Shown here: piece by piece, positions 33,925-43,896 of the stretch
Layout of the letters: each line of letters opens with the position of its first letter
Numbering within the stretch: the stretch's first letter is position 1
Source: Roseateles_C aquae
GTDB taxonomy: Bacteria; Pseudomonadota; Gammaproteobacteria; Burkholderiales; Burkholderiaceae_C
Direction: 5' to 3'
Length of the DNA: 64,000 nt
NCBI RefSeq assembly: GCF_032337115.1
Contig: NZ_JAVXZY010000007.1
Coordinates: forward strand, 186,001-250,000
The notes under the pieces: generated by a model
What the model saw: only the letters and a program-made list of their open reading frames with translations
Databases searched by the model: none
Told to the model about the DNA's origin: nothing
Position numbers and translations under genes: made by a program

Positions 33925-35565
33925 ATGCCGGGCCTGCCGCCCTGGCACCCCGGGGTGCCGGCGAGCCCCCTCCACAAGACAAGCGAACACACCGTGAGCA
34001 ATCCCACCACCTTGACCGCACCGGGTCTGGCGCCGCGCGCCGCCGCCGTGGATGCCAACAGCATCCTCGGCCACCCGGCCAGCCTGTTTGTCCTGTTCTT
34101 CACCGAGATGTGGGAACGCTTCTCCTACTACGGGATGCGCGCCCTGCTGGTGCTGTTCCTGGTCTCCACTGCGGCCAAGGGCGGCTGGGGCTGGACCCGC
34201 GAAGAGGCCACCTCGCTGTACGGCTGGTACACCATGCTGGTGTATTTCACGCCCATCCTCGGCGGCTATATCGCCGACCGCATGCTGGGCACGCGCCGCT
34301 CGGTGCTGCTGGGCGCCTTTGTGATTGCCGCCGGTCACGCCTCGCTGTTCCTTGACACGCGGATGTCCTTCTTCATCGGCCTGGGCCTGGTGATTCTGGG
34401 CACCGGCCTGTTCAAGCCGAACATTTCGGCCATCGTCGGCCAGCTGTACAACAAGGACAACGAGTCCAAGCGCGACGGCGGCTACACGCTGTTCTATATG
34501 GGCGTCAACGCCGGTGCCTTCTTCGGCATCTCGCTGTGCGGCTATATCGGCGAGAAGATTTCCTGGAACCTCGGCTTCGGTCTGGCCGGCGTGTTCATGA
34601 TTCTGGGCGCGCTGCAGTTCTTCTTCAGCCAGGGCATTTTTGGCGACATCGGCGGCACGCCCAAGACCGCTGCCGAGAACAAGGCTGCGGCCGCTGCCGA
34701 CGACACCCCGGCGCACATCGTGCGTGATCGCCTGATCGCCATCGGCGTGTTCTCCTTCTTCACCATCTTCTTCTGGTTCGCCTTCGAGCAGGCCGGTGGC
34801 TCGATGACCATCTTTGCCGCCGACTACACCGACCGCACGCTGGTCGGCACCAGCGGCTTCACCTTCAAGGTCATCAACAGCCTGATGACGGTGATTCCGA
34901 CGGCCATCCTGACCCTGCTGCTGGTCAAGCTGGCCGCCGGTACGGGCAAGCGCTACCCGCTGGGCAATCTGCTGCTGGTCGGTGCGCTGGCCGTCATCTG
35001 GGGTCTGGTGATCTGGATGCTGGGTCGCGAATTCGCGATGGACCAGTCCGAAGTGCCGGCCACCTGGTTCGGCGTGCTGAACTCCTTCTTCCTGGTCATC
35101 CTGGCACCGCTGTTCTCCAAGATGTGGGACAAGTACTGGAACCCGAGCGGCCCGGTGAAGTTCGGCGTCGGCCTGGTGCTGCTGGGCCTGGGCTTTGCCG
35201 CGCTGGCCTATGGCGCCTCCGGCATCCCCGCCGGTGCCAAGACCGCCCAGGTCAGCATGATCTACCTGACGCTGGCCTATCTGCTGCACACCATGGGTGA
35301 GCTGTGCGTGTCGCCGGTCGGCCTGTCCTACATCTCCAAGCTGGCTCCGGCCCGCCTGCTGGGCCTGATGTTCGGCTTCTGGTTCCTGAACACCGCGATC
35401 GCCAACAAGATCGCCGGCTCCACCGGTTCCTACATCGACCACATCTCCGCCACCTACTCGATGAGCGGCTTCTTCCTGATCTTCACCATCATCCCGGTCG
35501 GCGCCGGCGTGGTGCTGATGCTGATGAGCAAGTGGGTCACCAAGAAGATGCACGGCGTGCACTGA
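33925..35565 (+). CDS. POT-family proton-coupled peptide transporter
   Basis: A 546-residue major-facilitator of the proton-dependent oligopeptide family, importing di- and tripeptides. The family motif ExxERFxYYG is present as EMWERFSYYG near residue 57, followed by LGGYIADRMLGTRRSVLLG and the PTR2 loop GAFFGISLCGYIGE; about 12-14 membrane helices are expected. The start is uncertain: the ATG used here has AAGG eight bases upstream but gives a Pro-rich 23-residue leader; a GTG at 33994 would give VSNPTTLTAPG. The gene ends at a strong terminator. Confidence 0.92.
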   Translation: MPGLPPWHPGVPASPLHKTSEHTVSNPTTLTAPGLAPRAAAVDANSILGHPASLFVLFFTEMWERFSYYGMRALLVLFLVSTAAKGGWGWTREEATSLYGWYTMLVYFTPILGGYIADRMLGTRRSVLLGAFVIAAGHASLFLDTRMSFFIGLGLVILGTGLFKPNISAIVGQLYNKDNESKRDGGYTLFYMGVNAGAFFGISLCGYIGEKISWNLGFGLAGVFMILGALQFFFSQGIFGDIGGTPKTAAENKAAAAADDTPAHIVRDRLIAIGVFSFFTIFFWFAFEQAGGSMTIFAADYTDRTLVGTSGFTFKVINSLMTVIPTAILTLLLVKLAAGTGKRYPLGNLLLVGALAVIWGLVIWMLGREFAMDQSEVPATWFGVLNSFFLVILAPLFSKMWDKYWNPSGPVKFGVGLVLLGLGFAALAYGASGIPAGAKTAQVSMIYLTLAYLLHTMGELCVSPVGLSYISKLAPARLLGLMFGFWFLNTAIANKIAGSTGSYIDHISATYSMSGFFLIFTIIPVGAGVVLMLMSKWVTKKMHGVH

Positions 35566-35590
35566 GCGCCGATCCTTCGCTCAGAACAAG

Positions 35591-35616
35591 AAAGGCCACG
35601 CATGCGTGGCCTTTTT
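35591..35616 (+). terminator. Strong bidirectional intrinsic terminator
   Basis: A perfect palindrome AAAGGCCACGC/GCGTGGCCTTT (with AT centre) followed by further T residues on the plus strand; the A-run gives a T-tract on the minus strand too. It sits between the convergent POT and livF genes and should end both transcripts. Confidence 0.88.
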
Positions 35617-35637
35617 CATTTCAGCGCCGATCGTGGC

Positions 35638-36357
<720 letters not shown>

Positions 36358-36368
36358 GGTGTGGCTCC

Positions 36369-38312
36369 TCAAGCCGGATGCAGGCTGGCCGCGTCACCGC
36401 CGAGGTAGGCCTCGACCACCTTGGGATCGGACTGCACCTGGGCCGGCGTGCCCTCGGCGATCTTCTGCCCGAAGTCCAGCACCGAGACGGTGTCGCAGAT
36501 GCCCATCACCACGTCCATATGGTGTTCGATCAGGATCACCGTGATGCCGTGCTGGCGGATCTTCTCGATGATGGCGACCAGCTCCTTGATGTCCGGCGCG
36601 GTCAGGCCGGCGGCCGGTTCGTCAAGCAAGAGCAGCTGCGGGTTCAGCGCCAGCGCACGGGCGATCTCCAGCAGGCGCTGCTTGCCATAGGGCAGATTGC
36701 GCGCCTCCTCGCCGGCCAGATCGGAAAGGCCGACAAAGCTCAACAGCGCATGGGCCCGCGCCGCGCCGGCGTCACGCTCGCGCCGGTAGCGCGGCGCATC
36801 GAGCGCCACATCGAGCAGCCGGCTCTTGAAGCTGTGATGCAGGCCGACCAGCACGTTCTGCTGCGCCGTCATCTCGCCGAACAGCTGCACGTTCTGGAAG
36901 GTCCGCGCGATGCCGGACAAGGCGATGTCTGACGAGGTGCGGCCAACCACCGAACGGCCCTCAAAGGCGATGCTGCCGGCGGTCGGCACATAGATGCCGG
37001 TCAGCACATTCATCATCGTGCTCTTGCCCGAACCATTGGGGCCGATCAGGCCATGGATGCTGCCGCGGCGCACGCGCAGATCGACGTTGTTCAGCGCCTT
37101 CAATCCGCCGAATTGCATCAGCACGCCGCCGGCCTCCAGCAGCTGCTCGCTGCCCGAGCCGGCCGGGTGCTGCAGCGCCGATTGGGTCTGTGCCAGCGCG
37201 CGGGTCGCCTCGGCATCGCTGCTGGCATGGCCTTGCAGGTTCAGCGCATTGCGCACAAAGCCGATGATGCCGTCCTGCAGGAAATAGACCACGAAGAGCG
37301 TGATCACGCCGAACACCGAGAGCCGCCAATCGGTCATCGTCGTCAGCACGAAGGACACGCCGGCCAGCGCGATGCTGCCCAGCACCGGAATCGCGACCTG
37401 GCCGAGGCGGCGCTTGCCACGCGCGACCAACCAGCCCGCGCCCAAGGTCATCAGCACCGCCAGCGGCACCGAGACCATGCGGAACAGCTCCAGATCATCG
37501 AGCAGCTTGGGCAGCATCACGATGATGGCGGCGCCGAGCAAGGCGCCGCTGCGCGTCTTGCGGCCGCCCATGATGATGGCCAGCAGGAACAGCACCGTCA
37601 GCTCGAAGTTATAGGTGTTCGGCGAGATGTACTGCTCCGAATACGCATAGAGCGCGCCGGCCAGCCCGGCCAGGCCGGCACTGATGACGAAGGCGTAGAC
37701 CTTGTACTGGTAGACCGACACGCCCATGCAATCCGAGGCCACCGGGCTGCCGCGCAGCGCCTCGAAGGCCCGGCCCAGGTGCGAGCGCAGCACCCGGTGC
37801 ACAAAGATCAGCGCGCCCAGCAGCAGCACGACAACCAGCCAGTAGTACTCGGTCTCGTCCAGCTGATGACCAAACAGCGAGGGCTTGCTCAGCGTGATGC
37901 CCATCGGCCCCTCGGTGAGAAAGCTCATCTCGTTGATCAGGATCTGGATGATGGTGCCGAAGGCCAGCGTCACCATCGCCAGATAGGGCCCACTGACGCG
38001 CAGCGCCGGCAGGGCCAGCAGCGCGCCGAAGCCGGCGGTGACGACGACGGCCGCCGGCAGCGTCAGCCACACCGGCGCAGCGAGCTTGAGCACCAGCACG
38101 CCGGCGGTGTAGGCGCCGATGCCGAACAGCCCCGCATGGCCCAGCGAGACCTGCCCGGTGTAGCCAACAACGATGTCCAGGCCGAACAGCACGATCGCAT
38201 AGATCATGATGGTCTCGACCAGGTGGATGTAGTACGGATTGCCCGAGACCAGCGGAAAGCCGCCGACCAGCGCGATGGCGATCAGCGCCGCAAGAAGTTG
38301 CTTGGCTTTCAT
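36369..38312 (-). CDS. Fused LivM permease / LivG ATPase
   Basis: A 647-residue fusion. Residues 1-300 are a LivM-type permease (GYTGQVSLGHAGLFGIGAY; ASDCMGVSVYQYK). Extra membrane helices and a linker with low similarity (about 300-395) follow, then a LivG-type ATPase from about 400: Walker A GPNGSGKST, LPYGKQRLLEIARAL in the signature position, Walker B LLLLDEPAAGL, and the long LivG-specific insert FQNVQLFGEMTAQQNV. The fusion guarantees equal permease and ATPase levels. It overlaps nothing and follows livH by 3 bases. Confidence 0.93.
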   Translation of the reverse strand: MKAKQLLAALIAIALVGGFPLVSGNPYYIHLVETIMIYAIVLFGLDIVVGYTGQVSLGHAGLFGIGAYTAGVLVLKLAAPVWLTLPAAVVVTAGFGALLALPALRVSGPYLAMVTLAFGTIIQILINEMSFLTEGPMGITLSKPSLFGHQLDETEYYWLVVVLLLGALIFVHRVLRSHLGRAFEALRGSPVASDCMGVSVYQYKVYAFVISAGLAGLAGALYAYSEQYISPNTYNFELTVLFLLAIIMGGRKTRSGALLGAAIIVMLPKLLDDLELFRMVSVPLAVLMTLGAGWLVARGKRRLGQVAIPVLGSIALAGVSFVLTTMTDWRLSVFGVITLFVVYFLQDGIIGFVRNALNLQGHASSDAEATRALAQTQSALQHPAGSGSEQLLEAGGVLMQFGGLKALNNVDLRVRRGSIHGLIGPNGSGKSTMMNVLTGIYVPTAGSIAFEGRSVVGRTSSDIALSGIARTFQNVQLFGEMTAQQNVLVGLHHSFKSRLLDVALDAPRYRRERDAGAARAHALLSFVGLSDLAGEEARNLPYGKQRLLEIARALALNPQLLLLDEPAAGLTAPDIKELVAIIEKIRQHGITVILIEHHMDVVMGICDTVSVLDFGQKIAEGTPAQVQSDPKVVEAYLGGDAASLHPA

Positions 38313-38315
38313 CGC

Positions 38316-39191
38316 TCAGACTTTCTTGATGGCAGATTTACCGAAGAGCCCGGCCGGCTTGACCGCCAGCACAATCAGCAGCAGCACCAGCCCGGGCACA
38401 TCCTTGTAGCCGGTGGACAGGTAGAAGCCGGTGGTCGTCTCGGCCACGCCGAGGATGATGCCGCCGACGACGATGCCCATGCCGCTGGTCAGCCCGCCGA
38501 TGATGGCCACGGCGAAGGCCTTCAGCCCGAGCACCGCGCCCATGGTCGCGCCGGTCAAAGTCAGCGGCGCGATCAGCACGCCGGCAAAGGCGGCGGTCAG
38601 CGAGGACAAGGCGTAGCTGAAGGTGATCACCATCCCGGTGTTGATGCCCATCAGCTTGGCCGCGTCACGGTCATTGAAGGTCGCGACCACCGCCTTGCCG
38701 TAGATGGACTTGCGGTTGAACAACTCCACCGCCAGCATCATCAGCAGCGCGCCGACGATGACCAGCAGCTCCATCGGCAGCACATTGGCGCCCAGCACGT
38801 GGATCGGCGCCTCGGGCAGCGGCGAGGGGAACTTCAGGTCGTCGCGGCCCCAGAGGTTCTCGGCCACGTTCTTGAAGATGATGCCCAGCGCGATCGTCGA
38901 CATGATCCAGCCGAACTCCGACTTCATCTTGATCGCCGGCCGCACGCCGATGCGCTCGACCACCGCCCCCTGCAGCGCGCCAAACAGACAGACCAGCGGC
39001 AGCATCAGCCAGTAGTTCAGCCCGGTGTTGACCAGCGAGAGGCCGACCAGCGCGCCCAGCATCAGCGCCTCGCCCTGGCCGAAGTTCAGCGTGTCGGAGG
39101 TCGCGAAGGTCAGCTGATAGCCGAAGGCGATGACGGCGTAAATCATGCCCAGGGCAATGCCGCTGAACACCAGTTGGGTCAGGATCTGCAT
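38316..39191 (-). CDS. livH: Branched-chain-type ABC importer permease LivH
   Basis: A 291-residue permease with about eight membrane helices and the LivH hallmarks GYQLTFATSDTLNFGQGEALMLGAL near the N-terminus and GLKAFAVAIIGGLTSGMGIVVGG in the EAA-like loop. The ATG follows GGAG at good spacing. It is separated from the binding-protein gene by 206 bases with a long inverted repeat, and precedes the LivM-LivG fusion. Confidence 0.94.
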   Translation of the reverse strand: MQILTQLVFSGIALGMIYAVIAFGYQLTFATSDTLNFGQGEALMLGALVGLSLVNTGLNYWLMLPLVCLFGALQGAVVERIGVRPAIKMKSEFGWIMSTIALGIIFKNVAENLWGRDDLKFPSPLPEAPIHVLGANVLPMELLVIVGALLMMLAVELFNRKSIYGKAVVATFNDRDAAKLMGINTGMVITFSYALSSLTAAFAGVLIAPLTLTGATMGAVLGLKAFAVAIIGGLTSGMGIVVGGIILGVAETTTGFYLSTGYKDVPGLVLLLIVLAVKPAGLFGKSAIKKV

Positions 39192-39286
39192 GGAACACTC
39201 CAGCGGGATAGTGGCAACGGCCTCGGCTTGCTGCTCGGCTCATCGGACGCTCGGCGGCGATGCATGACAAACACCACCAATGCAGA

Positions 39287-39362
39287 CCACAGAGACACAG
39301 AGCCACAGAGGCATTCAGAACCTCAGGGGCTTGGTGTTCTCTGTGTCTCCGTGGCTCTGTGG
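39287..39362. repeat. Long imperfect inverted repeat of CACAGAG units
   Basis: Two 24-base arms, 39287-39310 and 39339-39362, are close to reverse complements and are themselves built from CACAGAG/CTCTGTG units, with a 28-base loop. It lies between the binding-protein gene and livH in the transcribed gap. It could form a large RNA hairpin that protects the upstream mRNA or reduces read-through, giving more binding protein than permease; it also resembles dispersed CACAGAG intergenic repeats. Confidence 0.7.
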
Positions 39363-39397
39363 CGTGTTGCTTCCTTCCGATCAGCGCGAGCCGCGCC

Positions 39398-40633
39398 TTA
39401 CTTCTTGACCTGCAAGGCGCCCTTGGCGTTGACGTCCTTGACGCGCACCTCGGAGGCCTTCTTGAAGTCGGCCTCGTAGGCGTAGACGACGCGCTGGCCC
39501 TTGACCTCGCCGAACACCGGGATGTTGACGGTGATGGCCTCGTGGTCGGTCTTGGAGAAGGGCTTGTTGTAGCTCGTCACCACCCCGTCGACCGGCGCCT
39601 TCAGGTCTTCCAGCGCGGCCTTGACCTTGGGCCCTTCGGTGCTGCCGGCCTGCTTGATGGCGGCAGCAAGCAGATAAACCGAGTCATAGCCCTGCGCGGC
39701 CGATACCGGCGAATCAATGCGCGCATTCTTTGGGTTAAACGCCTTCAGATAGCTGATGATGAAGCTCTGGCGCTTGGGCGTTGTCGGTTCCTGGACGAAG
39801 GTCTGCGGCATCCGCGCGCCTTCGCCGCCGGGGCCGGCGTTGTCGATGAAGTTGGCCATCGACAGCGTCCAGCTGCCTATCATCGGCACCTTCCAGCCGA
39901 GCTTGGTCATGCCGTTGGCGATCTGCGCCAGCTCGGGGCCGATGCCGTAAGTCAGGATGGCCTCGGCGCCGGCCTCCTTGGCCTTGAGCAGCTGGGCCGT
40001 CATGTCGACGTCCTTGATGTTGAACTTCTCCACCGCCACCGGCTTGATGCCCTTCAGGTCCAGCGCCTTCTCCAGGTCGGCGCGGCCGAGCTGGCCGTAG
40101 TTGGTCGAGTCGGCCAGGATGGCCACCTTCTTGAAGCCGCGGCGGGTGATCGCTTCCTCGACGATCATCGGCGCCTGGATGCTGTCGTGCGCGGCGTTGC
40201 GGAAGATGTAGTTTTCCGGCTGGTCATCGAACTGGTGCGTCACCAGCGAGCCGGTGGCGACGTTGTTCATCACCGGAATCTTGGCCTGCTGGTAGAAGCG
40301 CTGCGAAGCCAGCGCAACGCCGGTGTTGATGAAGCCGACGGTGGCGGCAACGCGCTCCTTGTTGATCAGCTCCTGGGCGATCTGCACGCCGCGTTCGTTC
40401 TTGGCCTCATCGTCGCGCTCGATCAGCTGGATCTGCCGGCCCAGCACGCCGCCGGCCTTGTTGATCTCGTCAGCGGCCAGCCGCACGCCATCGCGCATCG
40501 ACACGCCCATCGACGAGGAGCCGCCGGTGAAGGGGCCGGACACGCCGATCTTGATCGGTTCGGCAGCACCGGCCAGGCCGACGGTGGAGGCCCAGGCCAG
40601 GGCGACGACAGTGAGTTGGGTCTTGAACTTCAT
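39398..40633 (-). CDS. Periplasmic substrate-binding protein, Leu/Ile/Val-type (Peripla_BP_6)
   Basis: A 411-residue exported binding protein. A signal peptide (VVALAWASTVGLAGA) is followed by IKIGVSGPFTGGSSSMG and the class-specific DGVRLAADEINKAGGVLGRQIQL. The later segment SAAQGYDSVYLLAAAIKQAG also fits the family. It leads the Liv-type operon and should deliver ligand to LivH and the LivM-LivG fusion; amino acids, amides, urea or aromatic acids are all possible ligands for this family. Confidence 0.92.
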   Translation of the reverse strand: MKFKTQLTVVALAWASTVGLAGAAEPIKIGVSGPFTGGSSSMGVSMRDGVRLAADEINKAGGVLGRQIQLIERDDEAKNERGVQIAQELINKERVAATVGFINTGVALASQRFYQQAKIPVMNNVATGSLVTHQFDDQPENYIFRNAAHDSIQAPMIVEEAITRRGFKKVAILADSTNYGQLGRADLEKALDLKGIKPVAVEKFNIKDVDMTAQLLKAKEAGAEAILTYGIGPELAQIANGMTKLGWKVPMIGSWTLSMANFIDNAGPGGEGARMPQTFVQEPTTPKRQSFIISYLKAFNPKNARIDSPVSAAQGYDSVYLLAAAIKQAGSTEGPKVKAALEDLKAPVDGVVTSYNKPFSKTDHEAITVNIPVFGEVKGQRVVYAYEADFKKASEVRVKDVNAKGALQVKK

Positions 40634-40958
40634 ACGATGTCTCCAACAAAAATGAGGTCGCGCCTGTAGGCCGGCACGTTGTTACAGGCAGGTTGTACGG
40701 ATTTGCGTGCGACTCGGCATCCGTAATACCCACAGCGCCGCGGCGCGGGCGGGCAGCGGCGAAGGCGGACTGTCGCCAGGGCGTCAATCGACGGCGGCGG
40801 CTTCAAGGCCAGCGCCGCTTTCGCTACACTGCGCGCCTTCTCCACATCACGCCACGTAGAACGACATGGATCAAGCCGCCTGAGATCGCCCGAAAGCCGG
40901 GCACCTGCCAGCACCTGCTGCCCCCGCCCCATCTCAGCGCGCCTGCGCCCGTCTGTCC
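40634..40958. other. Divergent intergenic region binding protein / ABC-F
   Basis: A 325-base gap between the divergent binding-protein and ABC-F genes. It must carry promoters in both directions. I find no convincing -35/-10 pair, no long hairpin and no supported coding sequence. Confidence 0.4.
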
Positions 40959-42422
40959 ATGTCTACCGTGCACCTCCAGGGCCTGACCCTGGCCCATGCC
41001 GGCGCTGCCGCGCCACTGTTCGAGAATTTCTCTGCCACCATCCACCCCGGCCAGCGCATCGCCATCGTCGGCGACAACGGCAGCGGCAAGTCCACGCTGC
41101 TGCGCCTGCTGGCCGGCGAGATCGCGCCCAGCAGTGGCCGGCTGCAGCGCCCCAGCGATTGGCACAGCGCCTACCTGCCGCAGCAGCTCGATGAGCCGGC
41201 CGGCTTGAGCGGCGGCGAACGTGTCTTGCAGCGGCTGCGCATGCTGCTTGCCGAAGCGCCCGACGCCCTGCTGCTGGACGAACCCGGCAATCACCTCGAC
41301 GCCACGCACCGCCGCTGGCTGCTGCGCGAGCTCGCCTATTTCCCCGGCACGCTGCTCATGGTCACGCACGACCTGGCGCTCAGCGAGGCCTTGTGCGACA
41401 CCGTCTGGGCACTGCAGCCTGGCGGTGCGCTGCGTGTCTTCCACGGCGCCTGGAGCGATCTGCTGGCCGAAGAGGCGCTGCAGCGCGAACGGCTGGCACG
41501 CCAGCTAGACGACTTGCAGCGCCAGCGCGAACAAACCCACCAGGCCTTGATGCAATCGCAGCGGCGTGCGGCGCAGGCGCGCGAGCACGGCGCCCGCAGC
41601 ATCGAGCAACGCAAATGGGCCACCATTCGCTCGGCCACCAAACTCGGTCGCGGCAACAGCCATGGCGCCGACCAGCAGGCCCAGTTGCGCGCCCAACGCG
41701 CGGCGGTGCTGGACGAGCTGGCCGCGCTGCCGCGGCACGAGCCGCTGCAGCCACGCTTTCATCTGCAGCCCGGCAGTGTGCGCCAGGGCCGCGCGCTGCT
41801 GCAGATCAGCCAAGGCAGCCTGGCCTGGGCCGGCACCACGCCGCTGTTCGACGACCTGGCGCTGAGCCTGATGCCCGGCGAGCGCCTGGCCCTGGTGGGC
41901 GAGAACGGCAGCGGCAAGAGCAGCCTGGCACTGGCGCTGGCCACCACGCTGCCGCCCGGCCTGCAGCGTGGTGGCAGCTGGACGCTGCCCACGTCGGTGG
42001 CGCGGCTGGACCAGCAAGGGCAAGACCTGACCCCAGAGGCCACGGTGCTGGAGCAGCTCAGCCGCTGCGCACCGGACTGGCCGCTGCAGCAGCGCCGCCA
42101 CCACCTGGCCGGCTTTCTGTTCCGCGAGCAGGCCGCGGTCGAGAGGCCGGTGCGCCTGCTCAGCGGCGGTGAGCGGATGCGGCTGTCGCTGGCCTGCCTG
42201 GCCGCCAGCGCCCCGGCACTGCTGATCCTCGACGAACCGAGCAACCATCTGGACCACCGCACCCGCCAGCATCTGATCGAGGTGCTGCGCGGCTATCCCG
42301 GCGCGCTGCTGCTGATCAGCCACGACGAGGCTCTGCTGAGCCGGCTCGGCATCACGCAGCGGCTGCAGCTGCGCCGCGGCGGCCTGGCCCCCGCGGTGAA
42401 CTTGCCGCCCGGAGGCGGCTGA
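40959..42422 (+). CDS. ABC-F family ATPase
   Basis: A 487-residue soluble protein with two ABC domains and no membrane segment. Domain 1: Walker A GDNGSGKST, signature LSGGERVLQ, Walker B LLLDEPGNHLD. Domain 2 (from about 275): GENGSGKSS, LSGGERMRL, LILDEPSNHLD. Between them is an Arg/Gln-rich coiled linker (185-265), as in ribosome-associated ABC-F factors. It is shorter than Uup/YheS and has no C-terminal extension. Role in translation or antibiotic protection is inferred from the family. Confidence 0.88.
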   Translation: MSTVHLQGLTLAHAGAAAPLFENFSATIHPGQRIAIVGDNGSGKSTLLRLLAGEIAPSSGRLQRPSDWHSAYLPQQLDEPAGLSGGERVLQRLRMLLAEAPDALLLDEPGNHLDATHRRWLLRELAYFPGTLLMVTHDLALSEALCDTVWALQPGGALRVFHGAWSDLLAEEALQRERLARQLDDLQRQREQTHQALMQSQRRAAQAREHGARSIEQRKWATIRSATKLGRGNSHGADQQAQLRAQRAAVLDELAALPRHEPLQPRFHLQPGSVRQGRALLQISQGSLAWAGTTPLFDDLALSLMPGERLALVGENGSGKSSLALALATTLPPGLQRGGSWTLPTSVARLDQQGQDLTPEATVLEQLSRCAPDWPLQQRRHHLAGFLFREQAAVERPVRLLSGGERMRLSLACLAASAPALLILDEPSNHLDHRTRQHLIEVLRGYPGALLLISHDEALLSRLGITQRLQLRRGGLAPAVNLPPGGG

Positions 42423-42501
42423 CCGACACTCCCGTCGGGCCGATCAGCCCGCAGCTTCACTCACTGCTTCACCCACAGCTTTAACCCGCTAGGAGATACC
42501 C

Positions 42502-43227
42502 ATGACCCCCAGCCTGAAGACGCTCACCCTGCTGCTTGCCCTTGGACTCGGTGCCGCCCATGCCGCCGACGATCATGGCGGCCCGGTGACGCCCAAGCCC
42601 TACGCGCCTGGCGTCACGCTGAGCAAGTCGGTCCAGGCCTCGATCACGCCGGAGCAGGCCATCAAGATCCTGCAGGCCGGCAATCAGCGCTTCGCCGCCG
42701 GCAAGTCGCTGAAGTACGACCACAAGCGCCATGTCCGCCAGACCGCACTGGGCCAGTTCCCCTTTGCCAGCGTGGTGGCCTGCATCGACTCGCGCTCGGC
42801 GCCCGAGCAGGTCTTCGACACCGGCGTGGGCGATATCTTCACCACCCGCGTCGCCGGCGCCACCGTCAATGAAGACATGGTCGGCAGCCTGGAGTACGCC
42901 GCCAAGGTGGCCGGCTCGCGCGCCATCGTCGTGCTCGGGCACACCAGCTGCGGCGCCATCAAGGGCGCTTGCGACGATGTGCAGATGGGCAATCTGACCG
43001 GCCTGCTGGCCAAGCTGAAGCCCGCCGTGGAAGCCACGTCGACACCGGGCGAGCGCAACTCCAAGAACCACCGCTTCGTCGAGGACGTCACCGAGATGAA
43101 CGTCAAGCTCACCGTCGAGAAGATCCGCAGCATCAGCCCCATCCTGAAGGAGATGGAGGCGGCTGGCCAGATCAAGATCGTCGGCGCGGTGTACGACACC
43201 GCGACCGGGCAGGTGCACTGGCAGTAA
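42502..43227 (+). CDS. Periplasmic beta-class carbonic anhydrase
   Basis: A 241-residue beta-carbonic anhydrase that interconverts CO2 and bicarbonate. The signal peptide (LLALGLGAAHA) places it in the periplasm. Zinc ligands Cys94, His147 and Cys150 and the Asp96-Arg98 dyad are present (ACIDSR, GHTSCG). A strong AGGAG ribosome site precedes the ATG. It stands alone between the ABC-F gene and a convergent ABC-like gene three bases away. Confidence 0.94.
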   Translation: MTPSLKTLTLLLALGLGAAHAADDHGGPVTPKPYAPGVTLSKSVQASITPEQAIKILQAGNQRFAAGKSLKYDHKRHVRQTALGQFPFASVVACIDSRSAPEQVFDTGVGDIFTTRVAGATVNEDMVGSLEYAAKVAGSRAIVVLGHTSCGAIKGACDDVQMGNLTGLLAKLKPAVEATSTPGERNSKNHRFVEDVTEMNVKLTVEKIRSISPILKEMEAAGQIKIVGAVYDTATGQVHWQ

Positions 43228-43230
43228 CGA

Positions 43231-43857
43231 CTAGTCGCCCAGCTCGATCAGCGCTGCCAAGGGCTGCGCTTGCAGCGCTGCCGGCAGCGCGTAGTCGGCG
43301 ATCACCAGCGCGCGCTGGCCGGCCTGGGCCTGTTGCGCCAACTGCTCGCAGAGCACGCGGATGGAGCGGGCATCGAGCGCGGCGAAGGGCATGTCGATCA
43401 GCGTCAGCGCCGCGCCGCTGAGCAAGGCACCGGCCAGGCCGACCTTGCGCCGGCTGCCCATCGAGTGCATGTACAGCGGCTTGGCCAGGTGCTCGTCCAG
43501 GCCCAAGGCAGTGAGCAGCGCCGGCTCGGCCGCGCGGTCCCAGCCGGCATGGCGGGCCCGCTGGGCGGCCAGCCAGGCGGCGGCCACGGTCTGCTGATCG
43601 GCCTCGTTGATGTCTTCATCCCACAGCGTTGCCGCCGTGCGCTGCAGGCGGCCGCTGCTGGGCGCCAGGCGGCCGGCCAGCAGGCGCAGAAGGCTGCTCT
43701 TGCCACGACCATCGCCACCGCGCACCAGGCTCAGGCCCGGCCCGATGGCAAAGCTGAGCGGGCCGAACAAGGGCGGTTGGCCGTCAAAGGCCAGGGTCAG
43801 CGCTTCGGCGCAGAGCAAGGGTGGCGGCAATATTGACAGCAGGCGCTTGTCGGGCAT
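43231..43857 (-). CDS. Degenerate ABC-type ATP-binding protein
   Basis: A 208-residue single ABC domain resembling CcmA-type ATPases. Walker A is intact (GGDGRGKS, 47-54). The signature region reads SMGSRRK (132-138) where LSGGQ is expected, and Walker B is LIDMPFAALD, with Met156 in place of the catalytic Glu. It probably binds ATP but hydrolyses it poorly or not at all. No permease gene lies beside it. The ATG MPDKRLLSIL is used; the upstream in-frame codon is TTG. It converges tightly on the carbonic anhydrase gene. Confidence 0.7.
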   Translation of the reverse strand: MPDKRLLSILPPPLLCAEALTLAFDGQPPLFGPLSFAIGPGLSLVRGGDGRGKSSLLRLLAGRLAPSSGRLQRTAATLWDEDINEADQQTVAAAWLAAQRARHAGWDRAAEPALLTALGLDEHLAKPLYMHSMGSRRKVGLAGALLSGAALTLIDMPFAALDARSIRVLCEQLAQQAQAGQRALVIADYALPAALQAQPLAALIELGD

Positions 43858-43896
43858 GTTCAAACGGATCGGGGGCGGCTGTTGCAGCCGCCATTC

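Noticed and set aside
37053..39479. An 808-codon plus-strand open frame across the Liv genes
   Set aside because: Low-complexity His/Gln/Arg composition, antisense to conserved transporter genes; a GC-skew shadow.
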